Positions 51,086 to 58,684 of a stretch of 64,000 bases of DNA are shown piece by piece. Positions within the stretch are counted from its first letter, which is position 1, and each line of letters begins with the position of its first letter. The stretch lies in the NCBI GenBank assembly GCA_029979265.1, contig JAPOHW010000005.1, positions 106,419 to 170,418 on the forward strand, given 5' to 3'. The translations under genes and the position numbers were made by a program. The notes beneath the pieces were generated by a model. It had not been told where the DNA came from, ran no database searches, and saw nothing but the letters and a program-made list of their open reading frames with translations. The DNA is from Actinomycetota bacterium. GTDB taxonomy: Bacteria; Actinomycetota; Acidimicrobiia; Acidimicrobiales; Aldehydirespiratoraceae.

Positions 51086-52297
51086 ATGACGACGCTCGAC
51101 ATCAACCCGAGTACCACTGGTACAGACGTCGACTACGCGATCTACGACGCCGACCAGCACTACTACGAGCCCGCCGATGCGCTGACCCGCCATCTCGAGC
51201 CGCAGTACCGCAGTGTGGTCAAGTGGGCCGATATCGGTGGCCGGAAAACGGTGATCATCCACGGCAAGCAACTCACCGTCGTCCCCAACCCGACCTACGA
51301 TCCGGTCGGAGCACCAGGTTCGCTCGAGGTCTACTTCCGCGCTGAGAACCACGACGCCAAGGAGCTCCGTGACATCGTCACGATGCAACCGATCCAACCC
51401 GAGTACCGAGATCGCGACCTGCGAATCGCAAAGCTCGACGAGCAGGGCGTCGAACAGGCCTGGTTGATTCCAAGCATGGGTCTCGGCATCGAAGAGATGC
51501 TCCAAGAGGATCCAGAGTCCGCGATCGCTGTCTTTCGCGCCTACAACCGTTGGCTCGACGAAGACTGGGGTTACGACCGAGACGGTCGCATCATCACCGG
51601 CCCGATGATCACCCTGATCGACGTTGGAGCAGCCGAGGAGGAACTCGATCGCGTGCTCGCGCTCGGCGCTCGCATGATCATCATGAAGGCCGGTCCGGTG
51701 GCGAGCCCGCACGGCCGCCCATCGTCGCCTGCCGATCCGAAGTACGACCGGTTCTGGGCCAAGGTCGCCGAGTCCGGCACGTTGGTCGCCATCCACGCCG
51801 GTGACGCCGGCTACACCAAGTACCTGGCTGACTGGGGCGAGAGCCCCCGCTACACGGGCCTCAAGTCGACGCCACTCACCGAGGTCCTATCGGTCGCCAT
51901 CGAACGTCCAATCTTCGACATGATGGCGGCGATGATCTGCCACGGCCTGTTCGATCGGCACCCGGCGCTGAAGATTGCCACACTCGAACTCGGCGCAGCC
52001 TGGGTGCCGGAGTTGCACCGCCGATTGCGCGTCACGTACGGCAAGACGCCACAGTTGTTCCGCCGCGACCCGGTCGAGTCGTTCCGCGAGCACGTTTGGA
52101 TCGCTCCGTTCTACGAGGACAACATCGCCAACCTGCGAGACGTCCACGGTGCAGACCGGATCCTGCTGGGCTCTGACTGGCCGCATCCCGAGGGTCTCGC
52201 GACGCCTCGAGGATGGATCGGCGACTTCGTCGATCTCGGCGAGGCAGACATGCGCAAAGCCCTGCGCGACAATCAGAAGGCACTGACCGGCCGCTGA
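51086..52297 (+). CDS. amidohydrolase family (ACMSD/decarboxylase-like) protein
   Basis: This 403-residue amidohydrolase_2 protein has YDADQHYYEPADALTRHL at the start, LVAIHAGDAGYTKY in mid-barrel, LELGAAWVPELHRR and RILLGSDWPHPEGLATP as the last metal loop. The final Asp-Trp-Pro-His motif is well conserved. ATG 51086 has GGGAGGAAC upstream. Likely a metal-dependent decarboxylase or ring hydrolase of the pathway, the third of its kind here. Convergent with an LLM gene at a 15-nt gap. Confidence 0.9.
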   Translation: MTTLDINPSTTGTDVDYAIYDADQHYYEPADALTRHLEPQYRSVVKWADIGGRKTVIIHGKQLTVVPNPTYDPVGAPGSLEVYFRAENHDAKELRDIVTMQPIQPEYRDRDLRIAKLDEQGVEQAWLIPSMGLGIEEMLQEDPESAIAVFRAYNRWLDEDWGYDRDGRIITGPMITLIDVGAAEEELDRVLALGARMIIMKAGPVASPHGRPSSPADPKYDRFWAKVAESGTLVAIHAGDAGYTKYLADWGESPRYTGLKSTPLTEVLSVAIERPIFDMMAAMICHGLFDRHPALKIATLELGAAWVPELHRRLRVTYGKTPQLFRRDPVESFREHVWIAPFYEDNIANLRDVHGADRILLGSDWPHPEGLATPRGWIGDFVDLGEADMRKALRDNQKALTGR

Positions 52298-52312
52298 AGT
52301 TTGGGGGCGGTT

Positions 52313-53233
52313 TCAGGAGTGGTCCGCCACCTCGGCGGCGAACCACTCCAGGGACTCGATCGAGGCCTCAGGATCATCACCGCAGAGGTTGAACGCAATC
52401 CAGTCGGTGCCGATCTCGGCGAGCCTGCCGACGTCGTCACGCATCTGCTCGGCATCAGGTCGATCACGAACGTCGAGCATCTTCCAGATGCCCGTGTTGA
52501 CGATGTCGAGCGTCGCCGGATCCCGGCCCATGGCCTCGCAACGGTGTCGGACGTCGTCGACCCGGTGGGCGAAAGCTTCCACGGTCGGGATGGCCACGGT
52601 GCGCAGCGTGCCGATCCGCTCCTCCCCCACCATCATCCCCAGCCACCCCTGGCCTTCCCTGACGACCCAGTCCGTTGCCCAGGAGGTATTGGCGTGCAAC
52701 CACAACGGTGGGTGCGGACGCTGGAGTGACGACGGTACAGACCGGACACCTCGCGCCGAGTAGCCGAACCCCTCGATCGTCACGTCCTGACCTGCCCACA
52801 CCTTCTGGCAGACGGTCATCGCCTCCTCGAATCGCTCCCGTCGGTTGTCCGGGTCGACACCGAGTGCGTACATCTCCGACTTCAGATAGCCCGTCCCCAT
52901 TCCCACCGTCACGCGGCCGCCGCTCAGATGGTCGAGGGTGGCGACCTGGTGGGCCGTGACGAACGGGTTGCGATAGGTCGGAAGGAGCACGTAGGTGAGG
53001 ATCCGGATCGAGGACGTGACAGCGGCGCAGAAGCCGAGCGATGTGAAGAGGTCGGCGACACCCTCGCCACCAGACTCGACCCAGCGCGCCGAGGGCGCCG
53101 GGTGGTCGGTGAACGAGATTGCGTCGAAGCCCAACCGTTCCGCCGTGGTCGCCCAACGAGTCACCTCCTGTGGCGAGATGATCGCCGGCGTCCATCGGGC
53201 GTCGCCGACACCGTGCTGTACCGCGAACTTCAT
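52313..53233 (-). CDS. LLM-class (F420-type) oxidoreductase
   Basis: This 306-residue luciferase-like oxidoreductase shares ISFTDHPAPSARW and GGRVTVGMGTGYLKSEMYALGVD with the enzyme at 12866, so they are paralogues with probably related substrates. PHPPLWLHANTS replaces the usual PIWIGG segment. ATG 53233 is preceded by AAGGAG; the long frame upstream belongs to the opposite-strand gene and is not homologous. Divergent from the NTF2-like gene at 53267, with only a weak operator-like site between. Confidence 0.9.
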   Translation of the reverse strand: MKFAVQHGVGDARWTPAIISPQEVTRWATTAERLGFDAISFTDHPAPSARWVESGGEGVADLFTSLGFCAAVTSSIRILTYVLLPTYRNPFVTAHQVATLDHLSGGRVTVGMGTGYLKSEMYALGVDPDNRRERFEEAMTVCQKVWAGQDVTIEGFGYSARGVRSVPSSLQRPHPPLWLHANTSWATDWVVREGQGWLGMMVGEERIGTLRTVAIPTVEAFAHRVDDVRHRCEAMGRDPATLDIVNTGIWKMLDVRDRPDAEQMRDDVGRLAEIGTDWIAFNLCGDDPEASIESLEWFAAEVADHS

Positions 53234-53248
53234 GTTCCGACTCCTTCT

Positions 53249-53264
53249 GTGACAGCGTGGTCGC
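53249..53264. promoter_or_regulatory. weak operator-like palindrome in the 53233/53267 divergent promoter
   Basis: GTGACAGCGTGGTCGC keeps TGAC-N6-GTC but deviates at the last two positions. It lies between divergent starts only 33 nt apart, which makes some regulatory role plausible. Confidence 0.35.
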
Positions 53265-53266
53265 CG

Positions 53267-53656
53267 ATGACCAACGCACTCTCCGACGACGACAAGCTGG
53301 CGATCGCCCGGCGCTTCGCGGCGGCAAGCCGCCAGAACGACCCTGAGGCGTATACCGCCTTGTGCACACCCGACGCGGTGACCTGGCACAACTTCGACGG
53401 CATCGAGGTGCCCACCGAAAGGACGCTTCGCACCATTGCGTGGTTGCACCGCACCGTTCCGGACCTGGCATGGCTCGATGTCGCTCTGCTCGCGACGCCG
53501 AGCGGATTCGTGTCGCAGACCGTTATGACAGGCACGGCACCGGGCGGGCCGCTGAACGTGAATTCTTGCATCGTCGTGACGCTCACCGAGAACGGATTGG
53601 TGGCTCGAGTGGACGAGTACCTCGACCCGGCCCAAACAGCCGTACTCGCAGGCTGA
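53267..53656 (+). CDS. SnoaL-like (NTF2-fold) protein
   Basis: This 129-residue protein shows the NTF2/SnoaL pattern: ARRFAAASRQNDPEAYTALCTPDAVTWHNFDG, ERTLRTIAWLHRTVPDLAWLDVALLATPSGFVSQTVMTGTAPGG in outline, and a VTLTENGLVARVDEYLDP ending. The size and ending fit ketosteroid-isomerase-like proteins. It is a single gene: divergent from the LLM gene and convergent, at a 1-nt gap, with the phosphatase-like gene. Confidence 0.82.
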   Translation: MTNALSDDDKLAIARRFAAASRQNDPEAYTALCTPDAVTWHNFDGIEVPTERTLRTIAWLHRTVPDLAWLDVALLATPSGFVSQTVMTGTAPGGPLNVNSCIVVTLTENGLVARVDEYLDPAQTAVLAG

Positions 53657-53657
53657 C

Positions 53658-54026
53658 TCACGGCAGTTCCGCCAAGCGATCGATGGGGCTCGCGACCTCG
53701 CGATCATGGACAACGCTGACGTCGACCTCGCAGCCGCCTGGATCGGCAACCTCTTCCCGCTGCTCCAACTCGATCTCGGGTGCCAACCCGATCACGAGGT
53801 CGGCGGTTTCGAAATGGACTCGCCCAGCTTGACGGCTCCGATGAGCGGGCTGCGACAGACTCACGTCTTCGAGCGCGACCCGGGTGCGGAAGCTGGTCGG
53901 CACGCCGTCGACGATCAGCGTGTCTGCCATCTTGACGCGGATGTCCGGACGGAGCCAGGCGAGCGCCACCCCCGCCATCACCGAGCGAGTGGCGTTGCCG
54001 GTGCAGTGGAAGAGGATCTCCGTCAT
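53658..54026 (-). CDS. low-molecular-weight phosphatase-like protein
   Basis: This 122-residue protein begins ILFHCTGNATRSVMAGVAL, which matches the CTGNxxRS phosphate-binding loop of low-molecular-weight protein tyrosine phosphatases and arsenate reductases. The rest is short for the family (~150) and the usual late DPY/DPW general-acid motif is not visible; the C-terminus reads DVSVVHDREVASPIDR. It may be a phosphatase of a small molecule, or a diverged remnant. ATG overlaps the stop of the oxidoreductase gene upstream (ATGA), so it belongs to the operon with 54023-55009. Confidence 0.75.
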   Translation of the reverse strand: MTEILFHCTGNATRSVMAGVALAWLRPDIRVKMADTLIVDGVPTSFRTRVALEDVSLSQPAHRSRQAGRVHFETADLVIGLAPEIELEQREEVADPGGCEVDVSVVHDREVASPIDRLAELP

Positions 54027-55009
54027 CGCGTTGCAGAACCTGTCCGAAGGAGCACTTTGCCGGTCGAACGTCGACTTGCCACGGCCGACAACGCCGCCGC
54101 AACGTCCTCGAGGTCATGGACAGCGGAGATGTGCGGGGCGATAAGCCCCGTGGCGAAGAGTTCGATCAACTCGCGCTCGTCCCGAGCGGCGAGCTCAGGC
54201 TCGAACTGTGAGAACGTACGGATCTCGAAGCCCTTGACAACGCAGCCCTTGAGCAGCACGAGGTTCAGGGGAACGTGCGGGATTTCACCCGATGCGAAGC
54301 CGATGGTGACGAAGCGTCCTTTCCAGCGAAGCGCCCGGAGCGCTCGCTCGGCGAGCGGCCCACCCACCGGGTCGAGCACGACGTCGACACCATCTGGGAA
54401 CAGGTCACGCAACGCGGTACGGAGATCCGCCCGCTCGTAGTTGACAGTGTGGTGAGCTCCCCGCACGCGACACAGTTCGAGCTTGTCATCGGTCGAGGCG
54501 CCGGCGATGACGACGGCACCCAACGCCGTCGCCAGTTCGACCGCAGCGAGTCCGACGCCTCCCGCTGCACCCAATACGACGACACGGTCCCCGGCAGCGA
54601 CCTCGGCGATTGATCGGATCGCGTGGTACGCCGTGGCGTGAGCCACCCAGAAGCCTGCGGCCACGTCGAGTGCGACCTCGGCGGGCACTGGACGCACCGC
54701 TCCTGCGGGTACCACGATCTGCTCAGCGAAGGCGCCCGTCATCGACGCGCCGAAGACCCGGTCCCCGACCGATACCGTGCCGACATCGTCGGCTACGGCC
54801 GTCACGACCCCGGAGAACTCACTACCGGGTACGAACGGGGTTGGGACGGAAACCTGGTAGCGGTCATCGATGATGAGGACGTCGGGATAGTTGACCGCTG
54901 CATAGGCGACGTCGACGACAACGCTCCCTGGACCGGCGGAAAGCGCCGGCAACTCCACGACCACCAGCGACTCGGGCGGCCCGTATTCGTTGCACACGAC
55001 CGCTCTCAT
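54023..55009 (-). CDS. zinc-free quinone oxidoreductase (medium-chain reductase family)
   Basis: This 328-residue medium-chain dehydrogenase/reductase resembles zeta-crystallin-type quinone oxidoreductases. It has YAAVNYPDVLIIDD, VPGSEFSGVVTAV, the NADPH motif VLGAAGGVGLAAVELA and DVVLDPVGG. Zinc ligands are absent, as in this subgroup. Members reduce quinones, enones or enoyl-CoA. ATG 55009 is chosen over upstream in-frame ATGs since MRAVVCNEYG is the family N-terminus. The operator at 55029 lies 19 nt upstream. Confidence 0.92.
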   Translation of the reverse strand: MRAVVCNEYGPPESLVVVELPALSAGPGSVVVDVAYAAVNYPDVLIIDDRYQVSVPTPFVPGSEFSGVVTAVADDVGTVSVGDRVFGASMTGAFAEQIVVPAGAVRPVPAEVALDVAAGFWVAHATAYHAIRSIAEVAAGDRVVVLGAAGGVGLAAVELATALGAVVIAGASTDDKLELCRVRGAHHTVNYERADLRTALRDLFPDGVDVVLDPVGGPLAERALRALRWKGRFVTIGFASGEIPHVPLNLVLLKGCVVKGFEIRTFSQFEPELAARDERELIELFATGLIAPHISAVHDLEDVAAALSAVASRRSTGKVLLRTGSATR

Positions 55010-55028
55010 CACTGATATGGCAGAGTAG

Positions 55029-55044
55029 TTGACGATGACGTCAA
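55029..55044. promoter_or_regulatory. operator palindrome overlapping the crotonase start codon
   Basis: TTGACGATGACGTCAA matches YTGACR-N4-YGTCAR with fully complementary arms. The ATG at 55035 lies inside the palindrome. It also faces the divergent quinone oxidoreductase. Confidence 0.83.
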
Positions 55045-55889
55045 CTGACCCCACGACTCCCATCACCGACTACCCGGACTTCGACGAGCTGCTACGCGAA
55101 CACGACGACGGGGTGATGGTCCTGACCCTCAACCGGCCGGAGCGCAACAACGCGTGGACCCATGCACTCGAGGATGCTTACTTCGGCAGCCTGATCGCGG
55201 CGGCGAACGATCCTGACGTGAGAGCGATTGTGGTGACGGGCGCTGGACGCTCGTTCTGCCCAGGTATGGATCTCCAGATCCTCGAGCAGTCCGCACAAGC
55301 TGGAACCCCCTCGGCGATGCATCGACGATGGCCGATGACGACCGCGCGCCAGATCCCCAAGCCCGTCATCGGTGCAATCAACGGCGCTTGCGCAGGCATC
55401 GGGTTCGTCCAGCTGGCGAGCTTCGACCTGGCCTTCGCGTCGACCCGAGCGAAGTTCACCACCTCGTTCGCTCGGCGGGGACTCCCCGCAGAGAACTCAC
55501 TGTCCTGGATGCTCCCGCGACTGATCGGCACGGCGAACGCAATGGATCTACTGTTGTCTGCTCGCGTGATCTCGGCCGACGAGGCACGGCAGATCGGACT
55601 GGTCAACCGGGTCGTCGAACCTGACGAGTTGCTACCGACCACGCTCGCGTACGCCCATGATCTGGTGGCGAACTGCTCCCCCGCCTCGATGGCTCACATC
55701 AAACGCCAAGTGCTCGACGACTGGGAGCGGACCGCCGAGGAGTCGCGTCTACGGTCACTCGTCCTGATGTCCGAGATGGGTGTGCACCCTGACTTCAAGG
55801 AAGGCGTGATGAGCTTCCAGGAGCGGCGGCCGGCCGAGTTTGCCGGACTCGACGCCCATCTCCACGTGCCCAAAGCGATCAACCGCTGA
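55035..55889 (+). CDS. enoyl-CoA hydratase/isomerase family protein
   Basis: This ~284-residue crotonase has VMVLTLNRPERNNAWT, GAGRSFCPGMDLQIL, INGACAGIGFVQLASFDLAFA and FARRGLPAENSLSWMLPRLIG, where the catalytic-region Glu appears in PAEN. It ends with VMSFQERRPAEFAGL, normal for the family. The best start is ATG 55035, inside the operator; TTG 55029 is the alternative. No in-frame start lies between 55035 and the first conserved strand except GTG/ATG at the VMVLTL motif, which would cut the fold. Followed 5 nt later by a hotdog gene. Confidence 0.9.
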   Translation: MTSTDPTTPITDYPDFDELLREHDDGVMVLTLNRPERNNAWTHALEDAYFGSLIAAANDPDVRAIVVTGAGRSFCPGMDLQILEQSAQAGTPSAMHRRWPMTTARQIPKPVIGAINGACAGIGFVQLASFDLAFASTRAKFTTSFARRGLPAENSLSWMLPRLIGTANAMDLLLSARVISADEARQIGLVNRVVEPDELLPTTLAYAHDLVANCSPASMAHIKRQVLDDWERTAEESRLRSLVLMSEMGVHPDFKEGVMSFQERRPAEFAGLDAHLHVPKAINR

Positions 55890-55893
55890 CGCT

Positions 55894-56658
55894 ATGACGT
55901 GCACCGCTCGCCAAGTAGTGAGCGACGGACTGGGCATGGCCCAATATCCGGTCGGGACTTGCGAGTCATCGGACCTGGGAGACCACATCATGGGTGTGGT
56001 CGCACTCGCGTGGTGCACCGATGACGGCATCGACCGTTGGGGCGAATCGTGGGCGCGACACGGGTCGATCGACATGCGCTTCCGGGCCCAACTCATCGCC
56101 GGTCTCGATCTCACCATCACGACCGAGCGAGGTCCGAAGTCGAGTGACGTCATCGTTAGGGGGTCCGATGGAACCACCTTCGCCACGGGCGTTCTTCGGC
56201 CTGGCCCCACGGCGCCGTTCACGTCGAGCCGGCGGCCACCTAGCGAACCTCACCCCGTCCCCCCGGTGGCCGAACTACTCGACAGCTACCAGTTCCATCC
56301 GATCGGGTTCGACCATGTCGCCGAGCGAGACCTGCGCTTCACGGAAGGTCTCGAACGAGCCGACTCGTGGAGTCGCAACGGTTGGGCGCACCCCGCCTGG
56401 CTGGCGAGTGCCGCCAACGCGATCATTCGCCACAATGTCGCCTTCGAGGACGGCGGCTACTGGGTGCAGGCAGGTGTCACGGTCGACCTACACCGACCGA
56501 TCCAAGACGGTGCCCGCCTGGTCGCGGCCGGCCAGGTCAATGAGCTGTTCCAGCGCTCCACCCACAGATTCATGGTGTGCGACGTGTCGATCTGCGAAGA
56601 CGGAGCCCCCGCTGCGTCGATCCGTTCCACGTCGGTGTTTGGGTCTGCAATCGCCTGA
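55894..56658 (+). CDS. hotdog-fold protein (thioesterase or MaoC-like)
   Basis: This 254-residue protein appears to hold two hotdog units. The first has GMAQYPVGTCESSDLGDHIMGV and RWGESWARHGSIDMRFRAQLIAGLDLTI. The second has SRNGWAHPAWLASAANAIIRHNVAFEDGGYWVQAGVTVDLHRPIQDGARLVAAGQVNELF in outline, with a hydrophobic strand VDLHRPI. It could be a thioesterase or an acyl-CoA dehydratase; the catalytic residues are not decisive. It lies 5 nt after the crotonase and converges with the acyl-CoA dehydrogenase at 56666. Confidence 0.72.
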   Translation: MTCTARQVVSDGLGMAQYPVGTCESSDLGDHIMGVVALAWCTDDGIDRWGESWARHGSIDMRFRAQLIAGLDLTITTERGPKSSDVIVRGSDGTTFATGVLRPGPTAPFTSSRRPPSEPHPVPPVAELLDSYQFHPIGFDHVAERDLRFTEGLERADSWSRNGWAHPAWLASAANAIIRHNVAFEDGGYWVQAGVTVDLHRPIQDGARLVAAGQVNELFQRSTHRFMVCDVSICEDGAPAASIRSTSVFGSAIA

Positions 56659-56665
56659 GCGACCG

Positions 56666-57865
56666 TCAACCAGGCTCGCGAGGGAGGTCGAGCACGCGCT
56701 CCCCCACGATGTTGCGCTGGATCTCCGACGAACCAGCGTAGATCGTATGCGCTCGGCTGAACTGGAACGTGTACTGCATGTCGCGGAGTCGATGGTCGGG
56801 GTCGCGCTCATCGTCGTCACCGGCGAGGATTTGACCGTCGGCACCCATGAGGTCCATTTCCAACTCGCCGAGTCGCTGGTGCCACTTCGACCAGTGCAGC
56901 TTGCCGATCGACGACTCGGCGCCAGGCACCCCACCCTGGAGGATCCTACTGACGGTTCTCAACCCGGTGAGCCGCATGATCTCGAGACCAATGTACGCCT
57001 CGGCGAGGCGCTGGCGCACGACCGGATCGTCGGCCACACCACGGCGTCGGGCGAACGCGACGACCGCGTGGTACTCCTCGGCGAACCGGAGTTGTTGAGC
57101 AAGGAATGCCGTACCGCGCTCGAAACCGAGCGTGGCCATGACCACCTTCCAACCTTGTCCAATCGGCCCAACCACGAGATCGGCCGAGGTGCGGGCATCG
57201 TCGAAGAAGACCTCGTTGAACTCAGCGGTGCCGGTGATCTGGGTGATCGGGCGCATCTCGACACCCGGCTGGTCGATCGGGCAGAGCAGGAAGCTGATCC
57301 CTTCGTGCTTCTTCGCTGCGGTTGGATCGGTCCTGCACACGACGAAGACCCAATCGGCGATGTGTCCGAGGCTCGTCCACACCTTCTGCCCGTTGATGAC
57401 CCACTCATCCCCAACCAGCACAGCGTTCGTCTTCACATTGGCGAGGTCCGATCCAGCATCGGGCTCACTGAAACCCTGACACCAGAACTCCTCGGCTCGC
57501 AGGATCGGTGGCAGGAACCGCTGCTTCTGCGCTTCGCTGCCGAACATCATCAGGGTCGGCGCGAGGAGTTGCTCGCCGAAGAACCCGACGCGCTGCGGCC
57601 CTCCGGCGCGGGCGTACTCCTCGCTGAAGATCATCTGCTGGGTCAAGGGCAGGTCACGACCGCCGTACTCCGTCGGCCAGCCCATGCCGACCCAGCCTCC
57701 GTCGGCGAGCTCTCGCTCCCAGGCCCGCCGAACCTCGAGCTCGTCGCCTTCACCCATGTCGGCGCCCGTGCCGAGCGCGGCGTACTCGCCGATCAGATGG
57801 TCCGTCATCCAGGCCCGTACCTCGGCGCGAAACGCTTCGTCCCCAGCGGAAAATGTGAACTCCAT
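56666..57865 (-). CDS. acyl-CoA dehydrogenase
   Basis: This 399-residue acyl-CoA dehydrogenase has PTEYGGRDLPLTQQ, WCQGFSEPDAGSDLANV, NGQKVWTSLGHIADW and the C-terminal YAGSSEIQRNIVGERVLDLPR. It is closest in pattern to the enzyme at 15747. ATG 57865 is preferred because it matches the family N-terminus MEFTFSAGDEAF; a longer frame continues into the upstream SnoaL gene. The operator at 57886 lies 20 nt upstream, in the 49-nt gap to that gene, giving this gene its own control point. Confidence 0.92.
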   Translation of the reverse strand: MEFTFSAGDEAFRAEVRAWMTDHLIGEYAALGTGADMGEGDELEVRRAWERELADGGWVGMGWPTEYGGRDLPLTQQMIFSEEYARAGGPQRVGFFGEQLLAPTLMMFGSEAQKQRFLPPILRAEEFWCQGFSEPDAGSDLANVKTNAVLVGDEWVINGQKVWTSLGHIADWVFVVCRTDPTAAKKHEGISFLLCPIDQPGVEMRPITQITGTAEFNEVFFDDARTSADLVVGPIGQGWKVVMATLGFERGTAFLAQQLRFAEEYHAVVAFARRRGVADDPVVRQRLAEAYIGLEIMRLTGLRTVSRILQGGVPGAESSIGKLHWSKWHQRLGELEMDLMGADGQILAGDDDERDPDHRLRDMQYTFQFSRAHTIYAGSSEIQRNIVGERVLDLPREPG

Positions 57866-57885
57866 GCTGACAGCGTCGCCCGTAC

Positions 57886-57901
57886 TTGACGAAACCGTCA
57901 A
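57886..57901. promoter_or_regulatory. operator palindrome upstream of the acyl-CoA dehydrogenase at 57865
   Basis: TTGACGAAACCGTCAA matches YTGACR-N4-YGTCAR with fully complementary arms. It lies between two same-strand genes, so it marks an internal promoter. Confidence 0.82.
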
Positions 57902-57914
57902 ATCGGCCAGGAAC

Positions 57915-58385
57915 TCACTCGCCGGCGAACCAACTCCCGGGGGTCTGCCCGTCGACATACACCCGTCGACGAGCGAACTTCCACCGCCCTTCGATCCGGA
58001 CGTACTCGTCGATGTATCGACCCCAGTGGTCGAGACCGCGGGTGTCGACCGCATCGCCGATGATGACGGCGAAGTAGCAGCGGCCCGTCGCATGATCAGC
58101 GTCGACGAGGTCGATCTGGTGGGTCGCCGTGAAGTGGCGGATGTAGGTGGTCGCCGCCCGCTCGTCCTGGGCCCGGACGCGCCCCTGCGCCCCCGTGAAG
58201 ATCAACTTGACCTGCTCGAGTCCCTCGTAGACCGAGCGTTCACCACCTGTCGGGCCGACCTCCATCAAGGCATCGTCGGCGAAGAGTTCGAAGAGCAGAT
58301 CGAACTTGCCCGTGTCGCCATACGAGTTGTACCGAGCAACCAGGTCGCGAATGCCCTCACGCGCGAGCAGATCGTCGAGTGTCAT
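57915..58385 (-). CDS. SnoaL-like (NTF2-fold) protein
   Basis: This 156-residue SnoaL_4-type protein has LAREGIRDLVARYNSYGDTGKFDLLFELFADDALMEVGP, TYIRHFTATHQIDLVDADHATGRCYFAV and a WGRYIDEYVRIEGRWKFARRRVYVDG ending. This order is typical of a family found with aromatic and steroid catabolic genes. ATG 58385 is 7 nt after TAGGCT on the minus strand, so the mRNA is probably leaderless. A degenerate operator-like site lies at 58400. Confidence 0.87.
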   Translation of the reverse strand: MTLDDLLAREGIRDLVARYNSYGDTGKFDLLFELFADDALMEVGPTGGERSVYEGLEQVKLIFTGAQGRVRAQDERAATTYIRHFTATHQIDLVDADHATGRCYFAVIIGDAVDTRGLDHWGRYIDEYVRIEGRWKFARRRVYVDGQTPGSWFAGE

Positions 58386-58399
58386 TCCGGCGAGCCTAG

Positions 58400-58415
58400 A
58401 CAACACCACTGTCAG
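58400..58415. promoter_or_regulatory. degenerate operator-like site upstream of the SnoaL gene at 58385
   Basis: On the minus strand CTGACAGTGGTGTTGT has an intact left arm and a poor right arm. It overlaps the region upstream of TAGGCT. A half-site only. Confidence 0.3.
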
Positions 58416-58624
58416 ATGCAGACCGATACGGAAGCGCCTGTCTCTTCGACCCGGCCGACTCGATCGCCTGGTCGCTCGGTGGGCGCCTCGATCGCATCGG
58501 CGTTGGCGACGAACACCTCCGACATCCGGTCAACGCTCGCGATCCGCCCGCTGAGCGGGACCATCTACCAACGGCGCTTTGCCTCCCTGACACGTTCGAG
58601 CACGTCCACGAGGCGGCACGGTAG
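58409..58624 (+). other. cryptic open frame without a usual start codon
   Basis: Between the SnoaL gene and the reductase, a plus-strand frame from a CTG at 58409 runs 71 codons to TAG. It reads like protein: YGSACLFDPADSIAWSLGGR, then GVGDEHLRHPVN and FEHVHEAAR. No ATG, GTG or TTG opens it near the front. I do not recognise the family. It may be the tail of a deleted gene, an exotic-start gene, or chance in high-GC DNA. Confidence 0.25.
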
Positions 58625-58671
58625 GCAATGGCCCAACGAATAGCAATGCCGACGATCGCGCAGGATCCCAC

Positions 58672-58677
58672 TAGCGT
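58672..58677 (+). promoter_or_regulatory. -10 element of a leaderless promoter
   Basis: TAGCGT is followed by exactly 7 nt and the ATG of the reductase at 58685, the same TANNNT-N7-RTG layout seen upstream of tetR and several other genes here. Confidence 0.5.
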
Positions 58678-58684
58678 CGTCGTC

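Noticed and set aside
12834..57901. TTGAC in the palindromes read as plain -35 boxes
   Set aside because: The complementary GTCAR arm at a fixed 6-nt spacing in every copy, and copies starting with CTGAC, fit a dimeric operator rather than a sigma factor element.
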